DNA of 64,000 nucleotides from Saccharomonospora marina XMU15 (lineage in GTDB: Bacteria; Actinomycetota; Actinomycetes; Mycobacteriales; Pseudonocardiaceae). Under the pieces are notes generated by a model. The model searched no databases, was not told the origin of the DNA, and saw only the letters and a list, made by a program, of their open reading frames with translations. Each line of letters opens with the position of its first letter. Position 1 is the first letter of the stretch. The stretch is from positions 248,001 to 312,000 of the forward strand of contig NZ_CM001439.1 in NCBI RefSeq assembly GCF_000244955.1, given 5' to 3'. The translations under genes were made by a program, and so were the position numbers. This document shows positions 1 to 15,000 of this stretch, one piece after another.

Positions 1-3000
1 CAGATGCGATCACCGATGCGCGAGAGGGCGGAGACACCGCATTGGTGAATGACCTGCTCATGGACCTGCTACCGAGTGAGGAGGACTTCCAATCCGATCC
101 GCTGTTCGCCGAGCCACCGTCGAAAGACGAGATCGACGACGCGAGGAAGACGAAGGACACCACAAGAGCCAAGTCGCTCGAGGCGGCCGCCGAGGCGAGA
201 TCGTCGCCGGACATCGGACAGCGTCCCGACCCGATCAGCGAACCTCCCGCTCCAAGGCGACGCCAGTTGGCGGAGCTACTCGGGGCTCGCCGAGCGCTGT
301 ACAACCGGGTGAGCGAGTTGGAGCCCGCACGACGGGCGGCTGAGGCCGAGTACTTTGCCAAGCTTTCCGCGATGCGTGAGGCCAGGGCGAAGTTGATCGG
401 TACCAGGACTGGCCTGGCGCCCCTGCTCACCAGGATCAACAGCCATGGACAGGACGCGTCCTGGCATGTCGCGCTGAACACGCACCTGCCGGTCCGATAC
501 GTGGCGATGCGCGACTTCTCCCTCAACGCCCCGGACTCACCTGTCCCCCGAGCGGCCGTGAGGCTCGCCGAGCAGACGACCGGACTGGACCTTTCCGGAT
601 CAGCGACCGAGGTGTTGTCCCGAGTGGCTGAGCACGTCCGGACCCTGCGGGATGAGCTAGCCGATGCGATCCGCGAGCTGAGTGCCGCCCAGCAGGCACG
701 CGACAGCGCGCATCGCGAGTACCTCGGTGGCCTGCGAGATGCCATGCTCGCGGCCAGCGATCGCGGCGTCACGATCAACGAGATCGCGCTGCGCACCAGG
801 CTCAGCCACCTCGACGTCAGCGCGGTGACGCGGCGAGTAGCTAGTCCGGGCCGCAACGAGGTCATTGTCCCCGAACTTCAGATCCCGTTCGTCGACGACA
901 AAGTCATCCCGTTGGCACAGGCTGTGGAACGTCTCTGGCAACCGGCCTGGGATCGCCTGCTGCGCCGGGAGAAGCTGCCGGGTCACGCGAACCCGGAGGC
1001 ATCCACCACGCTACGGCCCGACGATCCCGAACTCCGCGACAAGCTCGTGGCGCGAGGCGTCTACCCGCCGCTGGCAGAACAGCTCGGCCATCCGGGTGCA
1101 CCCTATGTGGCCAGCAACCTGCACGAACACAAGGCGGGCTACGACAGCGGCGACCCGAGCTTGGGTGTGTACGGCTACCTGCAGCTGACGGGGCACGACG
1201 GCAGGGAACTGATTAACGGTATCCGGGAGCGCGGTTTCGGACTGGCCACCGCGAGCGGGAACGTGTACTACGGGCTCGCGCCTGTGGTGTACCTGGGAAT
1301 CACCGAGCAGATCCCCATGCTGGAGCTACAGGGCAAGGTCCTTGATCTGCAGATGCTTCGGTCCGTCGAGAAGCTGCCGCCGGAACACCGGTGGCGAGCT
1401 CTGGTCGGCCCGGTCGGAACCAGATGGGACGTACCGGGTGCGCTTGGCTACGACCTCGCGATGAAGATGCTCTACGGCACCCATCTGAACGCCGAGCAAA
1501 CCGGGCTGAAGGAAATGGTCGGCAAGATGCTCGGGCGGGAAGAGAACAAGATCTACAACCCCGAGTGGACCGAGGCCGTCGGCAAGCTGCTTGCCGCCGC
1601 GGAGCAGATCCGCGACGACCTGGCCGAGGGCAAGCTGCAGCGGTCCAGGATCGAGGAAGCCGCGCCCGATCTGCTGCCCGTGTTCCACCAGGACGGCTCG
1701 CTGCGCGCTGGGGAGCAGGTCAGCGGCACCGAGGCCGCGGATCTGCTTGACAAGTTGGTCGCGAACCGGGACGGGTTGCACACGCTGCTGACCGACTCCG
1801 GAGACGACCGCAAGGCAGCGAGCCTGCCGGACTTCTCCGACGGTGTGCCGGACATGATCAACCCGCATTTCCTCGAGAAGATGTGGGCCGACAAGATCAC
1901 CGGCAACCTGTCGGTGCTGCACCAGGACTCCGGCGCGGCGCGAATCATGAGCAACGGGCTGTACCAGGCCGGTCCCCCCGACCACCGTGGTCTTGTCCCG
2001 CTGCTGGCGCTGTACCAGCAGCACCCCGAGTTTCGCGACAACCTGCTCACCTGGGCACACATGGGCCTCGGCAACTGGACCTCGATCTCTGTCGAACACG
2101 TTCGGTGGATGCGCCGACTGCTGGACCTCGCGCCAGGTCTGGCCTTCGACATCTCGTGGAACCCGGTGGCACAGCACATCTTCGCCAACCCGGATGCCGA
2201 GCAGGCGCTGCTCGAACTGGTACGCGACTACCCCGACCGGTTCATTTTCGGGTCGGACGCGATTCGCTCGATGCGGGGCCCGCACTCCACTCGCCACTGG
2301 TCGGAGATGCAACCCTTCTTCAAGAAGGTCCGACAACTGCCGGACGGTGAGCGGATCTACTGGATGCTCGCCCGGCACAACTTCGACCGGCGAGTGGACC
2401 TTGCCGAGCAGCGCGGAAACCAGCGCCTCCTCGACGAGTACGCCTCCGGAACGTGGGACGAGGTGTACGAACTCGTCCCCGAATATGTTCGGGACCAGGC
2501 ACGCGCCAGGATCAGGCGCCTCGTCGAGGACGGCTGGGTGCCCAATCCGGACAATGCCGTGGGTCCTGAGGCATACCGGTTGGGGCTGCGCTCGCCCGCG
2601 CCCGGTCGTGATCCGTCGCAGGCGTGGCGGGAAAACCCGCAACTCACCTCTTTGATCGTCGCGCACGATCTGCTGGAAGACGCCAAGAACCGACTGGTGA
2701 AGGCGGGGGTGGTGGCCTTCCAAGATGCCGTGCGCAAGTCGGTCGCCCGGGTCGTCGAAGTCAAGCAGGACTTCCGTGACCGCAGAGGCCTTCCCCCCGC
2801 CAAGACCACCGACGAGCTGGGCATGGGTACCACCGAGGCCGTGGTGGCCGCTTCGTTCGCCAGGACCGGAACTGAGGGCCTCACCTCCGAGCAGGAACGG
2901 CGCGAGGCTGTGGATTCCGTGCACCGCAGGGTGAACGAGGTGGAGCTCAATCAGCTCAACTCCCGGCAGATCCTCGACCGGATGAACAGGCATCGGCGGA

Positions 3001-6000
3001 CCAGAAGGTGGTTCGCGTGGGCCGTGGTCGCCCCTGCGACCGCAGGGGTGGCCGCCGCGGGCGCGACGATGGGCGCGGCTGGTGCCGCTTCGGTCGCCGC
3101 TGTCGCCGGAATCAACGCCGTGGGCTTCGGGTTGCGCGGTCTGCTGACCCTCGGCAAGACCATGCACACCACCAAGATCCGCGTGTACAAGGAGTTGCTG
3201 GTTGAGCGGGCGGGTCTCAACGAGCAGGCCGCCATGGCGTTGGCCAGGTACATTTTACTCAACAAGAACTTCGACATTGCCCGCGGCGGGCGCACATTCC
3301 GGGAACTCTTCGAGACGCGACTGCGGGAATCTCACGAGGAGTTCATCCGGGTGACGCGGGAGTTCGCGGCATCGCTGGAAGCCATTCGTTCGCTGCCGCT
3401 CGGCGATGGTGAGACCCGCCTCGACCGAGCCCAGCACGCCGTCACGGCGCTGTCCCGCTACCTGGACTTCGTCAACCGCGAGTTGGGTATGGGCTCCGAC
3501 GGGCTCAACTCCCTGAGCCCGCACGCTGGCTGGCATGGCAAGACGTACCACGCCTTGCTCACCGGTAGCTGGCTGCTGAACCTGTACGGCCACTCCTACC
3601 AGGCCAGCTCCACGACCGGGCCCGAGCAATGGATCGCCTACGGCTACCTGGCAGTGGACGCGATCTTCCTCTACGGCGCCCAGCATCCGAACATGATCGG
3701 CGGCTGGCTCGGCTATGACAACAGCATGCGACCCGTTTACCGGGCGCTGCAGAACGTCGTCCAGTTCCCATGGCTCACCCTTGTGAACTTCGGGTTGGCG
3801 GTGCAGCAGTTCGCCGAGGTCGCCATGACCGGCTCGATGATCAACCTCGTTACGGGGATCAGTGCCACCACGTTGACCGTGGCCACCGGCATGGTGTCGA
3901 AGATCGGCGCACGGATCGAGCTGAAGTTGGGCAAGGTCGCCTCTTGGAAGGGGCCCGCCGCATCTGCCATGACAGGCACCTCGCTCGTCTCCTTCGGCAT
4001 TCTGGGTCTGAGCCAGTCGCCGCTCGCGCTCGGCGCGGCGCTGGCGATCACACTGTCCAGTCCGGCTCTGCTCGCGGGTCGGTGGTGGATCAAGAAGTAC
4101 GGCAAATCCGAGCGACCGTTCCAGTACGAGCCGATGAAGCGCTATCCGGAGGGTAGCGCTCCGCATGTCCGCCGCATCAACCCCACCAGCCCAGGCCAGT
4201 CGCCGAGGCTCGCGCAGGGTATGCGTGAACTGGCGCCGTTCATGCGGGAGGCGATCAACCGCCAGATCCCGCCCGAGGGCGCCAGTGGACTGTCGGCGGA
4301 CGGCACCCGTGTCGAGTGGCTGACAGCAGGTGAGGATGGAACCAGGAAGGCGGTCCGCGATTTCGCCAAACAGCATGTCGACGTCGTCGCGCGGGCGCTC
4401 AACCTCGATGAGCGCGTGGTCGAGCGCCGAATCGACCAGTTGGCGGAATCCGCCTTCGTGCTGAGCGAGGAAGGCCTTATGGAGGCCTTCCCCTATCGGG
4501 AGGGTTTTGACCTCGGCAGGATGGCCGAGGCCAGGCGGCGGCTCCGGCCCTATCTGGACGCCTACGGCGTGTTCGACTGGGACACCCGTCGGGTCGGGCT
4601 GCGGATGGGCGAGCCGGTCTCGATCGTCGGGACCTGGCTGATGAAGGAAGTCATCACCTCGCTGCAGACGTCCCCGGCCGACGCGGCGGCGGCGATCGAC
4701 ACGCCAGATGCTCGGGCTCGCGCGCGGGCGTTGGCGGACCTCATGGTGCAACGGGAGTTCGAGGTCTACGCCCTCCTAATGGACTGGCTGAAGGCGTTCG
4801 CGGAGCTGCCGGACCCCCGGCTCGCCGAGGTGGTGCGTTTGGGACAACAACGACTCGCGGACGGAGTCCGGCTGCTCTACCAGGATTCCGAGCAGGGCGC
4901 TCGGCACGCGGAAAACTGGGTCGACTCGTTGTTCCGCGGTCGGGATGTGGTCGAGCCGGGATTCGGGTCTGACTTCGGTGCCCACCAGCCTCCCGAGCCC
5001 GACCCACCCGACGCTCCGCCGGGGACCATCGAGGTATTGCGTGCCCGCGGGTCATGGCCGGCCATTTCGGACCCCGCGGCCGACGAGGACACCGCGAACG
5101 CGGTTCGAGACTGGACGGCGACCTGGCTGAACGGCCACGGAGCGACCTTCGCGGAACCGGACGCGGAGCCCACCCTGCCGGGGCTGTGGGGGCTGGCCGA
5201 CGGGAAGCGGGTCGGGCTCAGCTTGCGGCTCGATGCGAACGAGACCACCCCGTCCGTGGTGGTGCGTTCCGGCGGGGCCCAGGCCGAGGTGGAGATCGTG
5301 CTGCCCGCCGTGCCCCCGGAAGGTTCACGGCGTGACCTGCTGGTCGGCGCGGCACTGCGTGAACTGCTGCTGAACGAGCTGCCACTGGTGCTGTCCGAGG
5401 AATCGCCGTCTTCCGAGCCGAGCCAGCAGCCTGATCAGTCGCCGCAGGAAACCGGAGATGAGAGTCCCGCGGCCGCTGAGTCACCTGAGTACGCCGGGCC
5501 TCCGCGTTTCGAAACGAGTGGCGCCGCTCTTGCGGCTGGGGTGGGCGTTGACATCGAGCAGGCCGTTGCGCACGCCCGCGAGTCGGACCGGCCGGTCGAC
5601 GACGTGCTCCGTGAACTGGCCGAGGAACGCCGCCGGGAACTGGCCGCGAGCGTTCCCGACTACCCACGGGTGCTGTCCCGCATCGGCGATCTACTGGAGC
5701 ACGATCCCGAGCGGGAGCTGCTGCCTTGGTACCAGCGCTTCGGTGCGGCGCTGCCCGACGCTGTCCGGGTGGCGGCGCGCTACGGCGTCGAGTACCTGAA
5801 GGAGTTGTACGAGCGCTGGTCAGGCCGATCCTGGTGGGACCACGGTCGGCCTGCCGAGCGTGACGCCAGGAATCTCTCCCTGATGCTGGCCGTCGAACGC
5901 AACAACTTGGGCGAGGACCAGCCGGTTTGGACGCCACAGGAGACTTCCGAAGCCGCCGCCGCATGGGGCTTCGACGACCCGGCCGAATTCGCTGACCTAC

Positions 6001-9000
6001 TGCGGGCGGCCGGCTACAGCCGCGAGTTCTCGCGCCCGGACCTGCTGGCGTTGTGGCGAATGGCCGCCGAGGCGGCGGTGCGCGGAGCGCTGTTGGAACC
6101 CTGGCAGTTGAACCAGTTCCTGCGCCACCGCGCGGCGCTGGTGGTGGCCGGACTGGACATGCGGCCCGTCGACCTCGACGAGTTCGGTACGGTCCCCGGT
6201 TCGGACACCTACTTCGTGCCGGACGCGCTCGCCGAGATCCAACACCACGACACCGCGCGGCGCCGCTGGCTGGACGAAGCCACTGAGGCCGTGCTGGCGC
6301 GCTACTACGCCGCCGACCCAACGGCGGCGTCCCAGGGGGAACAACCACACAAGCTGATCAAGGCGGCCATCGAACGGTACGGACTGCGGTACGCGGCGTG
6401 GCTGGCGGCGTGGACGTCCGATGCCGAGGTACCGGAAGGTCTCCTCGGCCGGGACGTCGCGGCAGAGTTGGGGCTGGCACCGCGGCCTGGTCCGGAGGTG
6501 CCGCCGATGCCCGCGCACGCGCCGCAGGTATGGCTGCCTGCCGAACCGGACTCAGCCGATTCTCCCGAAGCCCATGCTCTGCGGGACCTGTCCACCATCG
6601 CCGAGGCCGCCGGTGTCGAACTGCGCGAAGGCCATCGGGTAGGGGAGCTACCCCGGCTGCTGGCGGAGATCGACCAGCAGGCCGCTCAGCTGCGCGACGA
6701 ACTGCTGAATGTCATGGACGCATTCCAGCGGCTCTCCTCGCGGGAGTCCGACCAAGCCGAGACGTCGGCAACGGACCCGGAGTTCGACCGGCTCGTCGGT
6801 GAGCTGGAACGGCTGCTGGCCGTCCCGAAACGTGCGCACGAGCTGCACAACGCGATCTCGTACCTGGCCGCAAGAGCCGAGTCGTTGGCAGAGGGGCCTG
6901 GTGCGCGAGCCCAGGAGCTGGCCGGTCGACTTCGCGAGCACCGGTTCGGTTCCGACTACGACAGGGTGGCCGCCGAACTCGACCAGCTCGCCAACTCGCG
7001 TGAGGCGCTGCGCGACGCGCTCGGGCAGGCGCTGGACGCGATGGCCCAGGCCGACCAGCGGCCGCTGTTGCTGCTCGCCGAGAACCTGGAGCAGCTTGCC
7101 TCGGCCGAGAGCGGGACCGAGACGCAGGCCGCTCTGGCGCGGGTCAGGGATGCGCTCGGCGCGGAACGTGCCGAGGCGCTGGCCAGGGCCGTCACCGCTT
7201 TCGAGCGGGCCGGGCAGCTGGATGCCGCCGTGGCGGCGACGCAAGGGCGCCTCAAGGCCGCGGTGGATGAGGTGCTCGCGAGGCGGGTGCCGCGGGTGGG
7301 CGAAGCCGCGCTGGTGCCACCACAAAGGGAAGGCACGGTGGAGGGGCGCGAGGTCTTCGCGCCCCGAGTGCGGCAGCCCTCCTGGGGCGGGATGCGCAGC
7401 CTTTCCGCAGGAGACCGGGAGGTACTGGGACGGCTGATCGGCCTGCTCAACGAGCGTCGGGAAGTGCTCGACCGGCTGCGCGCCGAGGGTGGGCAGCCGC
7501 CGAAGTCCGGGCCGTGGCGCGCAAAGCACTCCCCGGACCCGGAACTCGCGCGCATCGAAGAGGCCCTTCGGCGAGTGGTGAATCTGGGCCTGAACCTGGC
7601 TGAGCACCTGCCTGACAGCGACGCCCGGTTCGCGGCGGTACTGAGGTCGGTACAAGGCCTGTCGCTGGACGACAAGCGCCTCATCGAGCAGCTTCGACGG
7701 CTGGATGAACATCCGACTCCGGAGGTTGCCTACGCTCACAGCGCCCTGCAGGAGCAGGGGAGAAAGACGCCGCCGTGGCGAAGCGCCAGGGGCGAGTTGG
7801 TCCTAGCCCTGCGCGCCAGGTGGTCGAACCTGTATCCGATCGGAAAGCAGACCTTCCGGCCCGATGAGTACGCGGGCACGTTGCCCCGGGCAGCGGACGC
7901 CAAGGTCGAGCAGTCTCGTGGCGTCTACGAACTTTGGGCCATGCGCAAGCGCGAGGACAATCACCGGCCTGCTACGGCATCGCCCATGTTCACGGTCCAG
8001 ATCGCTTCCACCGGCCGCACCGAGGGCGAACCCGTGAACCACGAGTGGGTCGGCCCCTACCGGCTGGAACTCAACGTGCGCAAGGACGTGAGCAAGCAGG
8101 AGGTGGACGAAGCCATCGAGCGGGTCTTGCGGGAAGAGACCGCTCGCTGGGTGCCACAGCACGTCGACTCGAGAATCGAGATCGCTCTCACGAAGATATC
8201 GGAGGGCGGTGCACTCATCGGTCTCGCCGCGGGGGCCGTGTTCTCGAGCTTACTGGGCCTTCCTCCGAATTCGCTCTACTTCTTCGCCCAGGCGATGGCG
8301 AACGTGACCGGCCTTTTGACATTCCCCACATTGATGCAGAACACGAAGGCCCACTTCGTACAAGCGACCAACGACGCGAAGTCGTTCACAGCGGCCTTCG
8401 GCGGGGGAATCGGGCCGAACCGCGACTCGCTGGCGGAGGACGCACGGACGCTGCGGTTCAAACTGGCGCCCTTGGCGGCGCGCTTCGGCATTACGTTGCC
8501 GGAGCCGCCGGTGGTGGCCAAGCCGCTTTCGCTGACCGACCAGCAGTGGAACCGATTCCGGCGAACCGGCCAAGAGGTCGCTGAGCGCATGGTCAGGTGG
8601 TTGAACGAGGGAGCGAACGCAGCCGACAGCGAGAACGCCCTCACCGGGATTCAGGACCGGCACATACCCAGTGCGGAGATCCGCGAGCACATCCAAGGAA
8701 TTCGAGACGCGACCTTCACGCCCGCGAACGACGGCCTTGCCCCGACGCAGGAACATTCTCGGGCGGAAATCGGCGTACTGAAAATGATGCTCGCAACGGG
8801 CGAGGAACTGCGTGTCATCATCACGGCCGAGGTGAGGAGCAAGCCTCACGTGGCGCTCGTGGGTGGCGATCCGAGGAGCCGTCAGCAGACGTACCGGATC
8901 GCGGTCCCGACCAACATTGTCGAAAGTGGCGAGTCACTGTCCGATGAGCTGTCGAACCGGCTGTCGGCCGAGCTGGCTCACACGATCTTCGAAGCGGCCA

Positions 9001-12000
9001 AGCTGTGGCGGATGCCGAGCGTACCCCGGCTCGTGAAGCAACATGTCGGGCCGCTGGGTTTGGACGGCCCGATCGCCGTGTCGATGGCATACATCCTGGG
9101 CGCATTCGACATCATCGGGGCGAAACTGGGCACGAGCCTGGGTACCGCAGTCGCACGCATCAAGATCGACCGCAAGCTGGGCGAACGGTTCCTGGCCGAA
9201 CTGGCCCGCCACAGTCGGCGAGAACGAACTGGCTACCGGAAGCCGGAGAGCATAGAAGAGAAATCCGAGCTCGCCGTCCTGGCAACCGAGGCCGGTGATG
9301 CCGTGCGCTACGCCGCCAACGCCGTGGCGGAGGAGGCCGCACGGCGACGCGGATCGGACAGCGCCGGGGACGCTGGTGCACCGATGCCCACCGACCGGTC
9401 GCAACTGCTGGACCTGGCGGCCGAGGAAGTGCGGCAGGTCATGGCTGCACGCGGTGACGTGGACGTCACCGTGAACCGCGACGACGACGGCAACCCCGAG
9501 TTGGTGATCTCGCCGCGACGGGGCAGCCCCATCAAGGATCAGCTGCGCCTACGGGTGGACCTGAGCGAAGGCTTGCGCAGGCCGACCACCACGCAGCGGG
9601 GCTACGACCGGGTTGCCCGCAAGGTGTTGAAGCTCGAGGTCCCCTCGATTGCGAATCGGGATGGGAACCGGACTTGGACTCTGCCGCTGCGTGAGACGAA
9701 AGAGCGCCAGTTCAGCATGCTCCTGCCGGAAGGCTGGCTGGGCAGCGCACAACAGGGACATGCGCTCGCGGCCGTGCACAGGCACGCGGAGGCGCTCGGC
9801 AGGCAGGTATTCGGGCCTCGCTCGGTCGGGCAGCTGGCGCTGGCCGCATGGCTGGCCGGGTTGGGTGGCGGCGCCATCAGCGGCTTCACCGCGGTGATGA
9901 ACAAGAACGCGGTCCTCGCGGCACAACAGTTGGCCAACTGGCTGACCACGCTGGTCGGCGGCGCGTTGCGAATCCCGACCATCCGGCACGACGCCGAACA
10001 GAGCGCTTCCAGAAGTCTTGGCAAGGTCGCCGAGACCGAGCCGAAGGCACACGACCTGGATGAGCAGCTTCGTGACGTCCAGTTGGCGACGACCGATGCC
10101 GCTGCCGAATCCGTGGCATGGCTGAACGACGTCGTCGCAGAGCACCCAGAACTCCGCGACGAGTTGCAGCCCTACCTCGACGGCTGGCGACGGCTGGTCG
10201 GCAGCGCGGATTCGCTGATCTTCGACCTCGACGTCCTTCTCGAGAACGGCGAGCTCGCCGGACTCATTTCTCCGAACGTGGAGCGAATCAAGCGGATCGG
10301 TGACGGCACCTATCTGGTCAGGATCAAGATGCGGCGCGACCGGAACAACCCGTTCCCGCATCCGAAGGACAGGATCGTTGCCGTACAGCCGAGCCCCCCG
10401 GGATGGCCTGCCACGTGGATGAAGGGCGCGGGCGACGCACATGTGATCGTCTCCGGTGACGATGTCCACGAGATCATCGACCTGTTGCGCAGCTGGGTCG
10501 AGACCGAACATCGCGGGCCGATCGGGGTTCCAGGTGTGCCCGGTTTCTTCCGTAAGAACCTTCCTGGCCAGCAGAGTGCGGGGGTCACTCAGAAGATCCT
10601 GATCGCCGGCGACAGCCCGACGATTCTGAAGGCACTGACCCAGTTCGGGTCGCAGGCTTTGGCGGCTGCTACAACGATACTTTCCGGTCAGTGGTTCAGC
10701 CGCGGCGAGTTCCTCACCGCCGAGCAGCTGCGGATGGCCCTGTCGTACATGGGTGCCCAACTCTCGCCGTATCGAGTGCAGTTGGCCATGGCGATATGGA
10801 GCCACTACGCCGACGCGCTGGCGCGGCTCAGTGAGCAACAGGACGAGGTCAGCGAGATCGTCGAGGCCTACAAGGCTCGCCGCACCGATCTCGAACCCTC
10901 CCAGCCCGCGCAACCTCGGCCGTCGTCGGCCGCTACCGCACCGACAACGGCCGAACCGGTCCACCGCGACCGGTTCGAGCGGCTACAGCCGCAGCGGCAG
11001 CACCCGTTGGATGCCGTTGTCGGTCGAAGTGATCCGGACCCAGGGATTTCGCCGGTGGCCGGGCTCAGGGCCAGCCCCGGCGAGGCTCCGTTCGTCGTCG
11101 CGAGGCATGACTCCGCCGTGCCCGACGGGGGATACGGAAGTGACGGCGGTGCTGCTGCGCCGCACGAACCCGCTGCGGCAACCGCCGCCCCCGGGTTGTC
11201 GATCGGCGCCATGGTGCCTTCTGAGCTGGGAACGACTCGGGTTTCCGCGCAGGCGATCAGCGATGCCATCGCGTCCCAGCTGCGTGATCTCCGCATCGAC
11301 GGATTGACCGTATCGGTCGAAGGTGAGCCGCGGCTGGAACCGAATCACCTGGAAGTGACCCTGTCCCTTCGGGATGCCGGTGGGTCAGGAGAAGTTGGTC
11401 GGGTCGTCTACGCCTTCGCACGCCAGAGCGAGAACACGATCGTCGCGAAACTGGAATCCTTCACGATTGGTGAGGACAGTTGGCGAAACAAGGGAATCGC
11501 CACCGCGCTGGTTCGACATCTCGAAGGGCTCCACCGGGCTTCGCCCGAGCTCGTCGGCATCTCGCTGCTCGCGGAGCGGGATGGCCTGCTGGCGTGGCCG
11601 CGTCTTGGGTTCAGTTGGGGTCCGGAGCGTGGAGCGCGCAGCGCAGAACTGATCTTCACGGAAATGGCTACACACCGCGAGGCACTGAATGCCGTGGTTC
11701 GCCAGCTCGAGCGTGGTGACGACGTCGCCGCACGCCAGCTACTGGCAAGCATGGGGTTGGTGCTCTCCGCAGCGGGCACGGCTGGGTTGTTGGCCGAAGC
11801 GCGTGCCGCGCTTGCCGAAACGGACGCGCTGCTGGAACGGCGGCGGGAACATCCGTTCGGTGAGGAAGGCCACCCGTCGATCCTCGATGTCGTCAACACG
11901 ACCGTCGGCGCTCAGGTGGTGGGGCAACTCGACGGGCTGGAGATGTACCGGCCGACTGGGCACCCGGATGGTATCGACAGGACCACGCTCCGGAACGCAC

Positions 12001-15000
12001 TTGACCGGGAGCTCGACGGTAGGGAGTTCGGCGGGCTTCGGGCGAGGGTTTCCGAGGTCCTCGTCGCGGGCGAGGATGTGGAATCGCCCGGCCCGGTCGA
12101 CAACGCGGTCGCACACATCGTGTTGGAAGATCCGGCTAACCCGGGCGAGCCCGTCGCGGAGCTCAGCTACGAGTTCTACCGGGACAGTGCGACGCGGGCG
12201 TGGGCGGAATCCTCCGTACTGGATGGTCGCCAGCTCGCCGGAGCCGCCCGTACGGCCGCCGAGGAACTCGATGCCCACCTGCGGGCGTGGTTTGCCGAAT
12301 CGGGACTGCACCAGTTCGAACCACGGCTGACCGTCAGCACCGGGTCAGCGCGGGAGCTGTCGGCCACCGGTGCCGGGAAGATCTACTCCGAGATCGTGTT
12401 CGATCGGCTGGGCAGGGACGAGTTCACCGGCAGCTTCGTTCCGGTCATCGCCGCAGCAAGTGACCTGCTGACCTTCGAGGGCGGTTTGGTCGTGCACGTC
12501 GCGAACGACTCCGCCGAAAGCGTCGACGAGATCGAGCGCTCGCTTCGATCGTGGTTCAAGCAGGTGCACACGTCACCGGATGCGGAAGGCGGGCGCGAGG
12601 TCGTCGCCAGTCTGCCGAGAGCTCACGTCATCGACACCGACGCCATCGACGGGCCGGTTCTGGTGGTCGGTGGTGGCCGCGCTCTTGGATCGACGCCACT
12701 GCGACCGGGCGAGGTGGCGCTCAACAGCGACCCCGAGGCACTGCCGGAGGTCGTCGGTGAGCTGACCACGGGAATGTTTGGGGAAGAGCAGTTCACCGGC
12801 GTCCGCTTCGCCGAGGCCTCCGCCGACGACCTCCTCGGCGAGGGTAAGGACACCTTCGCCGCCGCGATGGCGGCGCTGCGAGACGGCGGAATCCTGACCA
12901 TCAGTGCCGATGGCGACCTCAACGCCCGCGTGCCGGAACTGGTGCGCAGGCTGGTCGAGCTGGGCGCCATGGACATCATGCTCGACGGCTCCCGTGGCAT
13001 CACGCTCACGGCACGCAAACCCGGCGCCAACGAGCAGCGGGCGCTGGACGTGAGACTCGACCACTGGGACCACCGCTGGATCACCGGTGCCAGCAGTTAC
13101 CTGCTCAACGAACTGGCCGATGCGCTGCCAGCCGATTCACTGATCGACATCAGCACCGGAGAGACCGCGCCGATCGACGAGATCGTCCGCACCCTCACCT
13201 CGCAGGGCGTGACCATCATCGAAGCCACCCTCGGCGAGCGGGTCACGGTCACCGGCACGAAGGACCGCCCCGGTGACGACCCGCGCGGCCCGGACACGCG
13301 GCCCAGCGTTGCGCCGGGTCAGACTGTCGAGGAGCGACCCGGCCACGGACTCCCAGCGCCGGAGGGCAGCTACACCGCGGAGCCGCAGCGGTATCGCCAA
13401 GCGGCAGCGAACGCCCGTGCTCGAACCGAGGCGGGGCAGCCGGTGCCCTATTTGACCGAGGACGTCACGGACTCTGCCAGGACGTTCGGGGTGGAAATCG
13501 AGTTCGCCGGTCGCATGGGTGACGTCGCGGACGCGAGGGCCCGGGTCGCCGAAGAGTTGCACCGCGAGGGTCTGGTCCGCTCGGCGGAGCCGGAGCAGCC
13601 TGGCAGGTTGAAGGAACTGGGCTACTCGGCGGCACGTGACGCGGGGCTTGTCGAGTTCGAGACCGGCACCGACGTCATGCTGGGCGAGGTCGTCACTCGG
13701 ATACTCGACCCACAAACAGCGCTGACCTGGCGGGATTTGCGGACCTATTTGAAGGTCGTGCCCGAGGCAGGTGGGCTGGCGACGAAGGACACCGGCCTGC
13801 ACATCCATGTGGACGCGAGCGACGTCGACGAGACGGCGGCGCAGACGCTGAAATGGATCGTCCGCAGGTACGAGGATGTGCTTGCCCGGCTCGGCGCCAA
13901 CCCTGACCTGGAGGTGCCCCGGCCGCTCGAGGCCCGCGTGCCGTTCAGCATGCCTGCCGGCGAAGTTGAACGGTTCCGCTTCGTCGCGGGCAGGCACCTC
14001 AGCTCGCCGACGGCCGGCACCATCGAGTTCCGGTTCCCCGACGCGACCTACGATCCCGGCTCGGTGCAGGTGCTGGTCAAGCTGGCACTGGGCATGGTGG
14101 AGGCGGCCAAGCGCATCGCCGCATCCGGGCAGCCGTTGCCCTCCGACCCGGCCGATGGTGAGTCGTTCGGTTCGAGCGTCTGGAACCAGGGGCTGCCGGA
14201 GCATCCGGCGAACGAGGATCGTGCGGACAGCTTCCGCGAACTCGTCGACCTGGTTTTCACCAGGGACAGCGACAAGGAGCAGGCCACCGATCTCTATGTG
14301 CGCAAGGTGTGGCTGGACCAACTCGCGCGACCCATTCCTCCCGAGGCGCTGGTCCAGCGACCGCTGGGTGCCCCGACAGACGTCGCGCTCGCGAACGTGG
14401 CCGAACCCAGCGGCTCGCTGCTGCCCACCGTTGTCGTGAACACTGCCGACCTGGCGGCGACAGCGCTGTCCGACCTCCGCCACAAACTCGCGGACGCGCG
14501 CGCCGCTGAGCACGACAGGAGGCTGGCCGATGAACTACAGCTCGCGGCCGAGGAGTTGAGCAATACCGCGTTGACGATCGAGCACCTGTTCCGTACCGGA
14601 GCCGACGCCACCGCCGTCGAAGAGCAGTTGACCGACGCGAGCGAAGCGATCCGAGACATCACCCGGCGAGCCCGTGGGTTGCCGTCCTGGTTCCGAAACT
14701 CCAACGATGCGCAGCCGCTGCACGCGCTGGAGCGGCTGGACCCGTTCGGGCCCGAGGTGGTCACCAACCACTTGGTCACCACCTACGAAGACGGCAGGCT
14801 GGACGCGTTCAGCCAGGCCCAGTTGCGTGGCTGGCTGAGTCGGATGGTGGTCGCCGGAGCACTGCCCGAGCGCGTACTGGGCTGGACGGACCGCCTCGAC
14901 GACCTGTCGGTCACGGACCGGCAGGAGGCAGAGAACGACCCGGTTGCCGAGGCATTCCGGCACCTCACCAGGGTGGTCGAGGACCCGTCGGCGACGGGCC

